This document shows positions 1 through 8,214 of a stretch of DNA of 64,000 bases, piece by piece. This DNA comes from Microbulbifer harenosus. Its GTDB lineage: Bacteria; Pseudomonadota; Gammaproteobacteria; Pseudomonadales; Cellvibrionaceae. Positions within the stretch are counted from its first letter, which is position 1; every line of letters begins with the position of its first letter. Position numbers and translations under genes: made by a program. The stretch is taken from positions 62,001 through 126,000 of the forward strand of contig NZ_VANI01000009.1 of the NCBI RefSeq assembly GCF_005771435.1. The letters run 5' to 3'. The notes beneath the pieces are model-generated. The model was given only the letters and a program-made list of their open reading frames with translations, was not told the DNA's origin and did not search any database.

Positions 1-1006
1 CTTCCTTGGTGATGTCGATCCCGTACTGGAGGCAGTTCTTGTACACCGTGGGAAAATGCTCACGGACGAATTTTTCGTCCTTGTGGGAAATGTCCAGATA
101 CACGCAGTCGGCACCAAGTCGCTTCATCTCGTGGTCGATGGCGCGGGCGACGATGTCGCGCGGTGCCAGCTCGCCGCGCTTGTCGAAGCGTTGCATGAAG
201 CGCTCACCGTTCGGCAGCTTGAGCTGTGCCCCTTCGCCTCGCAGCGCCTCGGTAATCAGCATGGATTTGGCTTTCGGGTGATACAGGCAGGTGGGGTGGA
301 ACTGGTTGAACTCCATGTTGGCCACCCGGCAACCGGCGCGCCAGGCCATGGCGATGCCGTCACCGCTGGCGCCGTCCGGGTTGCTGGTGTAGAGATAGGC
401 CTTGGCGGCACCGCCGGTGGCGAGAATCACTGCACGCCCCTGGAATACCTCTACCTCTTCGGTGTCCTTGTTGTAGACATAGCAGCCGGCGCAGCGGAAG
501 CGGCCGGTGGCCGCGTCGGGCTGGCGAATCAGGTCGAGGGCGATGTGGTGCTCAAAGCAGTCGATATTCGGGGTGTTGCGCGCGCGCTCAATGAGGGTGC
601 TGTGCACCGCGCGGCCGGTGGCATCGGCGCTGTGGATGATGCGGCGGTGGCTGTGACCGCCTTCTTTGGTGAGGTGGTAGTCGCCCGCCTGTTCGCGGGT
701 AAAGTCCACTCCCTGGTTGATCAGCCAGTGAATGGCATCGCTGCTGTTTTCCACGGTGAATCGCACGGCGTCCGGGTGGCAGAGTCCGGCCCCGGCATCT
801 AATGTATCGGCAATGTGTGCATCCACCGAGTCGGTCTCGTCCAGCACGCCGGCGATACCGCCCTGGGCAAACCAGGTGGAACCATCCTGCAGCCGCTGTT
901 TGGAAAGCAGCGCCACGCGGTGGCGGGCGGCAAGGTGCAGGGCCAGGGTGAGCCCCGCGGCGCCGCTGCCGATAACGAGAACGTCGTAGTTGTTCAAGGT
1001 TGACAT
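1..1006 (-). CDS. nadB: L-aspartate oxidase, 3' end cut by window edge
   Basis: FAD-dependent L-aspartate oxidase, the first step of de novo NAD synthesis (L-aspartate to iminoaspartate). Reading from the ATG at 1006 the protein begins [19 protein letters not shown], a Rossmann GxGxxG FAD-binding motif. Further on are [11 protein letters not shown], the GGHSHRRI segment and [22 protein letters not shown], all typical of NadB rather than the succinate dehydrogenase flavoprotein. About 335 codons are visible and no stop is reached before position 1, so roughly the last 200 residues lie outside. It is divergent from rpoE, as in Pseudomonas. Family assignment is firm; the C-terminus is not seen. 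Confidence 0.95.
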   Translation of the reverse strand, partial: MSTLNNYDVLVIGSGAAGLTLALHLAARHRVALLSKQRLQDGSTWFAQGGIAGVLDETDSVDAHIADTLDAGAGLCHPDAVRFTVENSSDAIHWLINQGVDFTREQAGDYHLTKEGGHSHRRIIHSADATGRAVHSTLIERARNTPNIDCFEHHIALDLIRQPDAATGRFRCAGCYVYNKDTEEVEVFQGRAVILATGGAAKAYLYTSNPDGASGDGIAMAWRAGCRVANMEFNQFHPTCLYHPKAKSMLITEALRGEGAQLKLPNGERFMQRFDKRGELAPRDIVARAIDHEMKRLGADCVYLDISHKDEKFVREHFPTVYKNCLQYGIDITKE

Positions 1007-1025
1007 CGCCTCTTTGCTGGTAGAA

Positions 1026-1091
1026 GGCGCCTTTAAAATCTACTGCGCGTGCGCCTGACGGCGTCTGCTCGCTAGGATTGTTAGAGGCGCC
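1026..1091. repeat. Copy A of a short dispersed repeat
   Basis: A 66-base element bounded by GGCGCC at each end, between nadB and rpoE. It resembles 50119-50182 over its whole length: both share TGCGCGT, CGCCTG, GCGGCG or ACGGCG and a closing GGCGCC, with roughly three quarters of positions identical by eye. Its second half can fold, since GGCGTCT faces AGAGGCGCC. Only two copies were found in this window. Confidence 0.5.
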
Positions 1092-1157
1092 CTGGAGTTT
1101 TATTCGAGTCGGAGGGCGCGTAGTATACGCTATCTTCAAAAATTGCCGATTTGTCAG

Positions 1158-1185
1158 GAACTTATGACCAAAACGGGTTGTCTTC
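1158..1185 (+). promoter_or_regulatory. Candidate sigma-E (AlgU-type) promoter of rpoE
   Basis: GAACTT at 1158-1163 and TCTTC at 1181-1185 are separated by 17 bases. This fits the GAACTT-N16/17-TC pattern of RpoE/AlgU promoters. It lies 64 bases before the rpoE start, where positive autoregulation is expected in this family. The assignment is by motif match only. Confidence 0.55.
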
Positions 1186-1249
1186 GACACAACAGAATAA
1201 TCCTGTGGTCCGGGCCATTGTGCGTCGGGACCGTGGTTGGGAGTAGGGG

Positions 1250-1864
1250 ATGACAGGTCATCAGGCGTCGCCGAGTGATCAACAGCTGGTCGAGCGGGTT
1301 CAGAAAGGGGACAAGCGTGCCTTTGATCTGCTTGTACTCAAGTATCAGCACAAGATCGCGGCGGTGGTTAGCCGTTATATCAATGATCACGCCGAGGTCA
1401 ACGACGTGGTGCAGGAGGCCTTTATCAAGGCCTACCGGGCGCTGGCGAATTTCCGTGGGGAGAGCGCCTTCTATACCTGGATGTACCGCATTGCCATCAA
1501 TACCGCCAAGAATTACCTGGTTTCCCGCAGCCGCCGTCCGCCATCCTTCGATGTGGATCTCGAAGACGCCGAGTTTTACTCCGGCGCCGAGATGTTGCGG
1601 GATAACGATACCCCGGAAAACCAGCTGTTCCGCGATCAGCTGGAGGCTACTGTGCACCGCGCGATTCGCGAACTCCCGGAAGACCTGCGCTCCGCGGTTA
1701 CCCTGCGGGAGCTGGAGGGGTTGAGTTACGAGGAAATCGCAGAGGTCATGGGTTGCCCGGTGGGTACGGTACGCTCGCGGATTTTCCGCGCGCGCGAGTC
1801 CATTGACCGCGCGGTACAGGCGGCCATGGCCGGTGAGCCGGAACCGGTCGGTGGGCGCGGATGA
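1250..1864 (+). CDS. rpoE: RNA polymerase sigma factor RpoE/AlgU
   Basis: ECF sigma factor for envelope stress, 204 aa, the usual length. Region 2 is visible around residues 25-90 (LVLKYQHKIAAVVSRYI, DVVQEAFIKAYRAL, FYTWMYRIAINTAKNYL). Region 4 is near 140-190 (LPEDLRSAVTLRELEGLSYEEIAEVMG, GTVRSRIFRARE). It is followed by rseA, rseB and rseC, the anti-sigma module that identifies it as RpoE/AlgU rather than a generic ECF factor. The ATG at 1250 sits just after GAGTAGGGG. A likely autoregulatory promoter lies upstream at 1158-1185. The downstream gap to rseA (263 bases) is longer than usual. Confidence 0.96.
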   Translation: MTGHQASPSDQQLVERVQKGDKRAFDLLVLKYQHKIAAVVSRYINDHAEVNDVVQEAFIKAYRALANFRGESAFYTWMYRIAINTAKNYLVSRSRRPPSFDVDLEDAEFYSGAEMLRDNDTPENQLFRDQLEATVHRAIRELPEDLRSAVTLRELEGLSYEEIAEVMGCPVGTVRSRIFRARESIDRAVQAAMAGEPEPVGGRG

Positions 1865-2127
1865 GGCGGCCCCGGTCGCATGTCATTCTGCCGGGGTTTG
1901 CGTCTATTATTTGATCGGCACATAGTCAGAATTGTTTTATCCAGAGGGTGTTAGAGAGTTTCCCGGTCTAGCCAGTAGCGATGACCGGTACGACAGGCAG
2001 TTTTTTCGTGGAATTCACACAAAATTTGCCTGCGAGTAAAACTTTTCTGGTGGACACCGGTCTCAGATACCAACAGACAGGGCGGTTACAACGCCCATTG
2101 GATTGCACTGAAAGAGGGTTGCCCCGT

Positions 2128-2817
2128 ATGTCTCACGGGAATCATCAGCAGCGTTTGAATGAATCGCTTTCCGCGTTGATGGATGGCGAGGCCAGCGAGC
2201 TGGAAATTCAGCGCCTGCTCCGAGAAGCGGATGCCTATGGTGGCGAACAGGGCCAGCGCTGGTCCCGTTATCAGCTCGCCGCCAGTGTTCTGCGTGGCGA
2301 AAAGGTTGCGCCGGTAAATCTCGGCCTTGCGGCGAGTATTTCTGCGGCTATCGCCGACGAGCCGCCATTGGCGGCAATCGCGGAGCCGCAGGCGGCCAAC
2401 GATTCAGGAGCTGCCCAAAGCCGTTGGTGGCGCCCGCTGTCTCGCGGGGCGGTGGCGGCAACGGTGGCATTCGCCGCGGTACTCGGGGTGCAGCAGATGC
2501 AGGCCCCACAGACCGGTGGTGAGCTGGTGGCCGAGGTAGAGCGCCCGGCGCAGCAACCGGTGCAGTCGGTGCCGCAGCCCAGTGGTTTTCTGGTCCCTTC
2601 GCTGAATACCCGCTCGGTGAGCACCAATCCTCAGTTGGTTCCTGAGCAAAGAGTCGGTATGGGCGCGTCTGCCCAAATGCAGGCTGTCCCGTCCCCCGAA
2701 TTGATGCGCCACCTTAACCGGGTGATGATGGAGCATTCTGAACAGGCTGCCCGCGTGGGGAGCCAGGGCATGGTGCCCTTCGCTCGTGCCGCCTATGGTG
2801 AACGCCCGCCGGAGTAA
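2128..2817 (+). CDS. rseA: Sigma-E negative regulatory protein RseA/MucA
   Basis: Single-pass inner-membrane anti-sigma factor that holds RpoE until cleaved by stress proteases. The N-terminal anti-sigma domain is recognisable in LNESLSALMDGEASELEIQRLL and in the RWSRYQLAASVLRGE segment. A hydrophobic stretch near residues 105-122 (GAVAATVAFAAVLGV) is the likely membrane helix, followed by a Pro/Gln-rich periplasmic tail. The frame is open back to 1981, but the ATG at 2128 is preceded by GAGGG and gives 229 aa starting directly with the conserved domain, so I chose it. Confidence 0.9.
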   Translation: MSHGNHQQRLNESLSALMDGEASELEIQRLLREADAYGGEQGQRWSRYQLAASVLRGEKVAPVNLGLAASISAAIADEPPLAAIAEPQAANDSGAAQSRWWRPLSRGAVAATVAFAAVLGVQQMQAPQTGGELVAEVERPAQQPVQSVPQPSGFLVPSLNTRSVSTNPQLVPEQRVGMGASAQMQAVPSPELMRHLNRVMMEHSEQAARVGSQGMVPFARAAYGERPPE

Positions 2818-2912
2818 CGGTGAGGTGATAGCAGTGCGCGGGCGGCTGCCGCTTGCCGCGCCGCTATCCCGTTAGGTTGCCAGCGCACGTCTACTTTGAA
2901 TAAAGATTGATC

Positions 2913-3971
2913 ATGGCAAAAAAAATTCCTGTCACTGCCCTGAAAGCCAACAGTTCCCTGTTGGCTTTTTTACTGGTCACTGGTCCGGCGTTACCACTGG
3001 CAAATGCTCAGGGTCTGGATGTTTCACGCGCCGAGAAGTCCGCGCCTGCCGCCAGCGATACGGCCCTTGTGCAAGGCGCCGGGCAAGCAGTACCTCCTGA
3101 AGCCGTCACTGATCCGCAGGCTGGGGGCGCCGAGATCCAGGCGTTGCTGGGTAAGCTTTCCAACGCGGTAACCAATCTGGAATACCGCGGCCTCGTGACC
3201 TTTGAACACGTGGGGGTAATGGAAACCCTGGAGGTGGTACACGGTATTCGCAATGGCGAGCCGGTGGAGCGAATCCGCTTCCTGACGGGGGCACCCCGGG
3301 AAATGGTGAGTCGCGGGCACGATGCCCAGTGTCGCCGCGACGGCAGCCCGCTGTCCCGCGCCGGTCTCTGGAGCAATTTGGGACTGCAAAATGTGCAGGA
3401 CAACTATCAGTTTCTGCTGCGTGGAGAAGAGCGTATCGCCGACCGCGAAACCGTGGTGCTGGAAGCGCGTCCACGCGACATGCATCGTTTCGGAATGGTG
3501 GTGAGCGTGGACCGCGAAACCGGCCTGCCGCTGAAGTCCCTGCTGGTGGCACCGGCCGGTCGGGTGTTGGAGCGTTTTCAGTTTGTCGAACTTGAATTGG
3601 CGCCGGTGGCCGACAGTGAGTTGCAGCCACACTCTGACTCCGCGCGGGAAAGAGATAGCACCGGTCACTGCGGCACCCTGGTGAGCCGCTGGCAGCTGGG
3701 ATGGGTGCCAAATGGTTTCAAGGCGGTAGCGGCACGAGAATTGCCTGATGGCGAGATGCAGGTATTCAGTGACGGCCTGAATGCGTTTACGGTATTCGTG
3801 CAGCAGCTCGGGCCGGGCATGAATTATCGCGGGCGCGCAGTGCGCGGAGCCACTGTGGCCTACATGGATCATATCGAGGTCAACGACGAACACTATACGG
3901 TGACGGTGGTGGGGGAAATTCCCGACAATACCGCGCAGCTGGTTGCGAAATCGGTAAAAAATCAACCGTGA
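2913..3971 (+). CDS. rseB: Sigma-E regulatory protein RseB/MucB
   Basis: Periplasmic sensor that binds RseA and shields it from the protease DegS until lipoproteins or mislocalised LPS displace it. 352 aa with an N-terminal hydrophobic signal segment (LLAFLLVTGPALPLANA, with a likely cleavage after ANA). The two-domain MucB/RseB pattern follows: LSNAVTNLEYRGLVTFEHVG and RIRFLTGAPREMVSRG early, then the C-terminal domain with WVPNGFKAVAARELPDGEMQVFSDGLNAFTVFV. A TTG two codons upstream is in frame, but the ATG at 2913 is the natural start. Confidence 0.93.
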   Translation: MAKKIPVTALKANSSLLAFLLVTGPALPLANAQGLDVSRAEKSAPAASDTALVQGAGQAVPPEAVTDPQAGGAEIQALLGKLSNAVTNLEYRGLVTFEHVGVMETLEVVHGIRNGEPVERIRFLTGAPREMVSRGHDAQCRRDGSPLSRAGLWSNLGLQNVQDNYQFLLRGEERIADRETVVLEARPRDMHRFGMVVSVDRETGLPLKSLLVAPAGRVLERFQFVELELAPVADSELQPHSDSARERDSTGHCGTLVSRWQLGWVPNGFKAVAARELPDGEMQVFSDGLNAFTVFVQQLGPGMNYRGRAVRGATVAYMDHIEVNDEHYTVTVVGEIPDNTAQLVAKSVKNQP

Positions 3972-4004
3972 CACGGGATGTCGGGCAGGGGTGGTTTCAA
4001 GGCG

Positions 4005-4481
4005 ATGATTGAAGAGCGCGGCAGGGTCTTAGCCCTTGACGAAACCGGTATCTGGGTGGAAACCGTGCAGCGCAGCAGTTGCCACAGCTGTGCCGCCAAA
4101 TCCGGATGCGGCACCGGTTTACTGGGAGATTTCTGGCGTCGCGCATCCCAGGTGCGTGTCGAGGTCTTGCCACAGGCGCTCATGGACATCCGGTTGCATG
4201 ACACGGTGGTGATTGGAATTGCTGAGAACACCCTCGCCAGCAGCGCATTGATCGTCTACCTGCTACCACTGGTTGCTCTGGTGTTGGGAGCCGTGATCGG
4301 GCAGTCCCTCGGTGCCGAAATCTGGGCCATTCTGGGTGCTCTGGCGGGGCTGGCGCTGGGCGCGTTGGCTATTCGCCTCTACAGTCATATCAATCGCGCA
4401 AACCCAGCGCTAACACCTCAATTCTTGCGACTGGAGCGGGAATATTCCTGTTCCAGCATTCCTGTTGCCGAAGTCCGCTGA
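4005..4481 (+). CDS. rseC: RseC/MucC family positive regulator of sigma-E
   Basis: Inner-membrane protein of the RseC/MucC family, 158 aa. It begins MIEERGRVLALDETGIWVE and carries the family's cysteine cluster CHSCAAKSGCG near residues 26-36. Two membrane helices follow (ALIVYLLPLVALVLGAVIG and IWAILGALAGLALGALAI). The frame opens at 3978, but AAGG just before 4005 and family alignment favour the later ATG. It is the third gene after rpoE in the conserved rseABC order. The molecular role of RseC remains loosely defined in the family (linked to Rsx/SoxR reduction and sigma-E tuning). Confidence 0.9.
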   Translation: MIEERGRVLALDETGIWVETVQRSSCHSCAAKSGCGTGLLGDFWRRASQVRVEVLPQALMDIRLHDTVVIGIAENTLASSALIVYLLPLVALVLGAVIGQSLGAEIWAILGALAGLALGALAIRLYSHINRANPALTPQFLRLEREYSCSSIPVAEVR

Positions 4482-4591
4482 GTCTGCCGGTTCCTCTTTT
4501 TTTCTATTGCCCCCGAATATCTCTCTACACTGAGTGGTGGACTCGTGGCGGCTCACCTTGCGGTAAGCGAATTTTATCCGGGAGCGTTCAG

Positions 4592-5575
4592 ATGAGAGAG
4601 ACGCGTGCCAATTTCGACGTGCATAGCGATTTCGACGTACATTGTTATGCGGAAAGCTGGCCACTGAAAACGGCGTTCGTGATTTCCCGCGGTGCGCGGA
4701 CCGAAGCTCGCGTCGTGGTGGTTGAGGTCTCCGCCGATGGGGTTACCGGTGTTGGTGAGTGCACGCCGTATCCCCGCTACGGGGAGAGCGTGGAGTCGGT
4801 GCTCGCAGAAATTTCCTCCGTACTGCCGGCCTTGCGCCGGGGGCTTACCCGCGAGCAGCTGCAGCAGGCCCTCCCCGCCGGCGCCGCCCGCAATGCGCTT
4901 GATTGTGCGCTGGCGGACTGGGAGTGGCGAAAATCCGGTGCGGCTCACTCAGGCCCTGACTGGCTGCCGACGGTGCAGACGCTGGTGATTGCCGATCCCG
5001 ACTCCATGAGTGAGGCAGCGCGCGCTGCCGCCAGACGCGGGGTGACCGTGCTCAAGCTCAAGCTGGACCGCCAGCTGGTGTTGGAGCGAGTGGCTGCGGT
5101 GCGGGCGGCTGCGCCGGATTGCCAATTGGTGATCGATGCCAACGAAGCTTGGGACGGGGAGGGCCTGCCGGCGCTTTGCCAGGCCCTTGCCGAGCATGGA
5201 GTGGCGATGCTGGAGCAGCCGCTGCCCGCTGGTGAAGATGCGTTGCTGGCTGACTTCCCCCACCCTCTGCCGATTTGTGCCGATGAGAGTTGCCACACCC
5301 GCGCCGACCTGCCGCACCTGGCCGGCCGCTATGACATGCTGAATATCAAGCTGGACAAAACCGGTGGCCTCTGCGAGGCGCAGGCATTGGCGGAGGCTGC
5401 AGCAGCGCAGGGTTTTGAGGTGATGCTGGGGTGCATGTTGTGCACGTCCCGCGCAGTCAGGGCGGCCTGGCCGCTGGGGCAGTTTGCGCGGTTTGTGGAC
5501 CTGGACGGTCCGACCTGGCTGGCGCAAGACGTGGAGCCGCTGCGCTTTGAGGGTGGTCGGGTCTACTGGACCTGA
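4592..5575 (+). CDS. L-Ala-D/L-Glu epimerase-like enolase superfamily enzyme
   Basis: Enolase-superfamily epimerase, probably acting on L-Ala-D-Glu from murein peptides (YcjG/YkfB type). The barrel motifs are all present: LKLKLD (catalytic Lys), VIDANEAW (metal Asp), MLEQPLP (metal Glu), ICADES (metal Asp) and NIKLDKTGG (second catalytic Lys). The late motif MLGCMLCTS is shared with N-acetyl-glutamate racemase DgcA, so that activity is an alternative. Its convergent neighbour is the murein peptide amidase mpaA, which would supply L-Ala-D-Glu, and this context favours the dipeptide epimerase. GGGAG lies 9 bases before the ATG. 327 aa is normal. Confidence 0.85.
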   Translation: MRETRANFDVHSDFDVHCYAESWPLKTAFVISRGARTEARVVVVEVSADGVTGVGECTPYPRYGESVESVLAEISSVLPALRRGLTREQLQQALPAGAARNALDCALADWEWRKSGAAHSGPDWLPTVQTLVIADPDSMSEAARAAARRGVTVLKLKLDRQLVLERVAAVRAAAPDCQLVIDANEAWDGEGLPALCQALAEHGVAMLEQPLPAGEDALLADFPHPLPICADESCHTRADLPHLAGRYDMLNIKLDKTGGLCEAQALAEAAAAQGFEVMLGCMLCTSRAVRAAWPLGQFARFVDLDGPTWLAQDVEPLRFEGGRVYWT

Positions 5576-5611
5576 CACGAGAAACCCTTGGGTGCTCCGG
5601 GCATGTCAACG

Positions 5612-6376
5612 TCAGGGGGTGTAGCAGAGCAGTTCAATCATGGCGGCCAGATATTCCTCGCTCGCGGCATCAGCGGAGATCGGCGGATATTCCAGGGTGA
5701 TACATGGGTATTGCTGTTCTTCGCACCAGGTGCCGAACGAGCCCGGCGTTTTGTAGCCGAGATCCGTGACCAGCGGCAGCTCCATGCGCTCCGCCAGCCA
5801 GTGGCCCAGCGGGCTCTGCTGGGGGTCATCCACGCAGGCGAGTGGCTCGTGAATGGATACCAGCCATACCGGTTTGAGGTCGTGCACCAGGCGGCACAAG
5901 GCGTCGGTTTCCGGCTCGGAACCGGCCTGGGTGCCGGTGGACAGATAGACATCGCGCTCATCGGCTGCGCTGTTCCAGCGATAGATGGTGCCGTCTGACT
6001 TCCAGTTAGCGGTGACGAAGTTCCGGTTGAGATCAACGCCGTTGGCATTGGAGCGGGTACCCAGTTGGCATCCGTCAGGGTTGACCGCCAAGATCACATG
6101 GTGACGCAACTGCCCCGTGCCCAGGGAGCGCAGCGCGCAGGAAAGGGTGACCACCGCAGCCACTTCGTCGCCGTGCGTACCGGCCATCACCATACCGGTA
6201 TGCTGGTCTTGAACTTCCGCGGGAAAGTAGAGCAGCGGTGCGCCAAGGGCGGACAGGCCATACTGCAGCCGCCGATGCGCAAACAGCCCCCGCTCGGTAC
6301 GGGGGCGTAGCGCAGGACCGTGGTCACTGTTCGATTTGCCGTTCCCGGATCTGGCTGATTGCTGAAGTTGTGTCAT
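5612..6376 (-). CDS. mpaA: Murein tripeptide amidase MpaA (M14 family)
   Basis: M14 zinc carboxypeptidase that cleaves the gamma-D-Glu-mDAP bond of the murein tripeptide, releasing meso-diaminopimelate and L-Ala-D-Glu in the cytoplasm. Zinc ligands appear as HGDE and SIHEPL. NPDGCQLGTRSNANGVDLNRNF is the substrate-binding core and ITLEYP carries the catalytic Glu. 254 aa with no signal peptide, as expected. It converges on the epimerase gene with a 36-base gap, and together the two form a complete short route from murein tripeptide to mDAP and L-Ala-L-Glu. It sits on the opposite strand inside the rpoE-mucD block. Confidence 0.9.
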   Translation of the reverse strand: MTQLQQSARSGNGKSNSDHGPALRPRTERGLFAHRRLQYGLSALGAPLLYFPAEVQDQHTGMVMAGTHGDEVAAVVTLSCALRSLGTGQLRHHVILAVNPDGCQLGTRSNANGVDLNRNFVTANWKSDGTIYRWNSAADERDVYLSTGTQAGSEPETDALCRLVHDLKPVWLVSIHEPLACVDDPQQSPLGHWLAERMELPLVTDLGYKTPGSFGTWCEEQQYPCITLEYPPISADAASEEYLAAMIELLCYTP

Positions 6377-6610
6377 CTGCCGTGGCGCCTTTAAGTCCTT
6401 AACACTGTTTTACACTGGATTGTGAGAACTTTTCCGCGAATTTTTCGACTAACTGATTGTCTCTCGCTGGTGGGCGCATGCGGTTTTCCGTGCCAGCCCG
6501 GATTTTGGTGAGACGCGCGCGATGGTAACGCTGATTGATAGTTACACTGCGCGCAATTTGGAACACACTTTTTGGCATATTAATAGAATGGTTTATCACA
6601 GGTGGCAAAT

Positions 6611-8014
6611 ATGATTGCACGCTGCACGCAGTTTTTGCTTGTGCTTTGTCTTTTTGTTTCAACGGCGGTTTACGCACGCGGGTTTCCTGAGCTGACCGAT
6701 CTAGTCGAGCAGAACTCTCCCGCAGTGGTGAAAATCAACACGGTAGAGCGCAGTCGTGTTGCGCGAAACTCCGTTCCGCCCCAATACCAGCAGGAAATTC
6801 CGGATATCTTCCGCCACCTGTTGGAGCCCCGCGAGCGCCAGCAGCGGCCGGTGGCAAGCATGGGGTCTGGCTTCATTATTTCCTCTGATGGCTACGTGGT
6901 GACCAACAATCATGTGGTGGACGGTGCGGATGAAGTGCTGGTCACCCTTACCGACCGCCGCGAGTTTGAAGCCAAGGTGATCGGTACCGACCCCCGGTCC
7001 GACCTGGCACTGTTGAAAGTGGAAGCCTCGGATTTGCCCACTGTGCGCTGGGGCGACTCGGAGAAAATGAAAGTTGGTGAATGGGTAGTCGCCATCGGTT
7101 CACCGTTCGGCCTCGATTACTCCGCCAGCGCGGGAATCGTGAGCGCGATGGGGCGCAGTATTCCCAACGAAAGCCGCGAGAATTATGTGCCGTTCATCCA
7201 GACTGACGTGGCCATCAATCCGGGCAACTCGGGCGGCCCGCTGTTCAATTTGAATGGTGAAGTGGTGGGGATCAATTCCCAGATCTACACCCGGAGCGGC
7301 GGTTCCATCGGTCTGTCGTTTGCCATTCCGGCGAGCCTCGCCCAGGACGTGGTGGCGCAGTTGAGGGAAAAAGGGCGCGTGGACCGCGGCTGGCTCGGCG
7401 TGGGTATCCAGGATGTCGACCGCAAGCTGGCTATTGCCATGGGGCTGAGCAAGCCGGCGGGTGCGCTGGTGGGGCAGCTGGAAGCTGGGTCTCCCGCGGC
7501 GCAGGCCGGTATTGAGGTGGGTGATATCATCATGCGCTTTGACGGCCAGCAGATTCTGATGCCCGGCGACTTGCCGCACGTGGTCGGCCAGACCCGCCCG
7601 GGTGCCGAAGTGCCGGTGTTGCTGATGCGCGAGGGCAAGGAGCGCAAACTCAATGTGCGCGTAGGTGCTCTGCCCGGGGATGACGACGGTCAGCAACAGG
7701 CGAGCAGTGCCCCCGCGGCCAGCGATGTGGGCGGTCGACTGGGTCTGGTGGTCGATGATATCCCCGACAGTCTCAAACAGCGCCTGGGCGTTGAATCCGG
7801 TGTGCAGGTAAAACAGGTGGTGCCCAGTAAGGCGGGTGCCAATGCCGGTCTGCGCAGTGGCGATATCATCGCCCAGCTGGGATTCGATCAGGTGGAATCT
7901 CTCGATGACTACGAGAAAATCGTCAAGAAGCTTCCTAAGGGCGAGCTGCTGCCGATCCGCTTCTTCCGCGGCGGTCAGCCTACCTTCCGTACCATCCAGA
8001 TCGACGAGGACTGA
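6611..8014 (+). CDS. mucD: Periplasmic serine protease MucD/DegP (Do family)
   Basis: Periplasmic HtrA protease/chaperone that degrades misfolded envelope proteins and dampens the sigma-E response. 467 aa. Signal peptide at residues 1-22 (ends VYA-RG). Catalytic triad: His101 (NNHVVDG), Asp131 (TDPRSDLALLK) and Ser207 (NPGNSGGPL). Two PDZ domains follow (about 245-340 and 365-460; GWLGVGIQDVD and LGLVVDDIPD mark their starts). An in-frame GTG lies at 6602, but AGGTGG at 6600-6605 is better read as the ribosome site for the ATG at 6611. It closes the rpoE-rseABC-mucD block. Confidence 0.95.
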   Translation: MIARCTQFLLVLCLFVSTAVYARGFPELTDLVEQNSPAVVKINTVERSRVARNSVPPQYQQEIPDIFRHLLEPRERQQRPVASMGSGFIISSDGYVVTNNHVVDGADEVLVTLTDRREFEAKVIGTDPRSDLALLKVEASDLPTVRWGDSEKMKVGEWVVAIGSPFGLDYSASAGIVSAMGRSIPNESRENYVPFIQTDVAINPGNSGGPLFNLNGEVVGINSQIYTRSGGSIGLSFAIPASLAQDVVAQLREKGRVDRGWLGVGIQDVDRKLAIAMGLSKPAGALVGQLEAGSPAAQAGIEVGDIIMRFDGQQILMPGDLPHVVGQTRPGAEVPVLLMREGKERKLNVRVGALPGDDDGQQQASSAPAASDVGGRLGLVVDDIPDSLKQRLGVESGVQVKQVVPSKAGANAGLRSGDIIAQLGFDQVESLDDYEKIVKKLPKGELLPIRFFRGGQPTFRTIQIDED

Positions 8015-8214
8015 GAGTGAGTTGAACTGTGACCGACGGGCTCCAGCGGTTGCCACGCCGCATCCCGGGAGCCCGCCGGCGGTCCTTGGCCCCCAATACC
8101 CGGGGGTATAGCGCTGACTGGATGCACTTTTCCCGCAACCTGTTAGACTTGCGCCCACAGCGCGGCCCGGTCCGCCTATTAACTCACTGATTTTTAAAAG
8201 GTTTTGTCCTCGCA

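Noticed and set aside
56-802. 248-codon plus-strand frame
   Set aside because: Antisense to nadB, low-information sequence.
588-1190. Minus-strand frame near nadB
   Set aside because: Different frame from nadB; the nadB frame itself (starting 1006) has all the FAD and substrate motifs and simply runs off the window edge.
6425-6445. GAACTT upstream of mucD as a sigma-E promoter
   Set aside because: The nearest TC element lies only 13 bases away (16 or 17 needed); no convincing -10 at the right distance.
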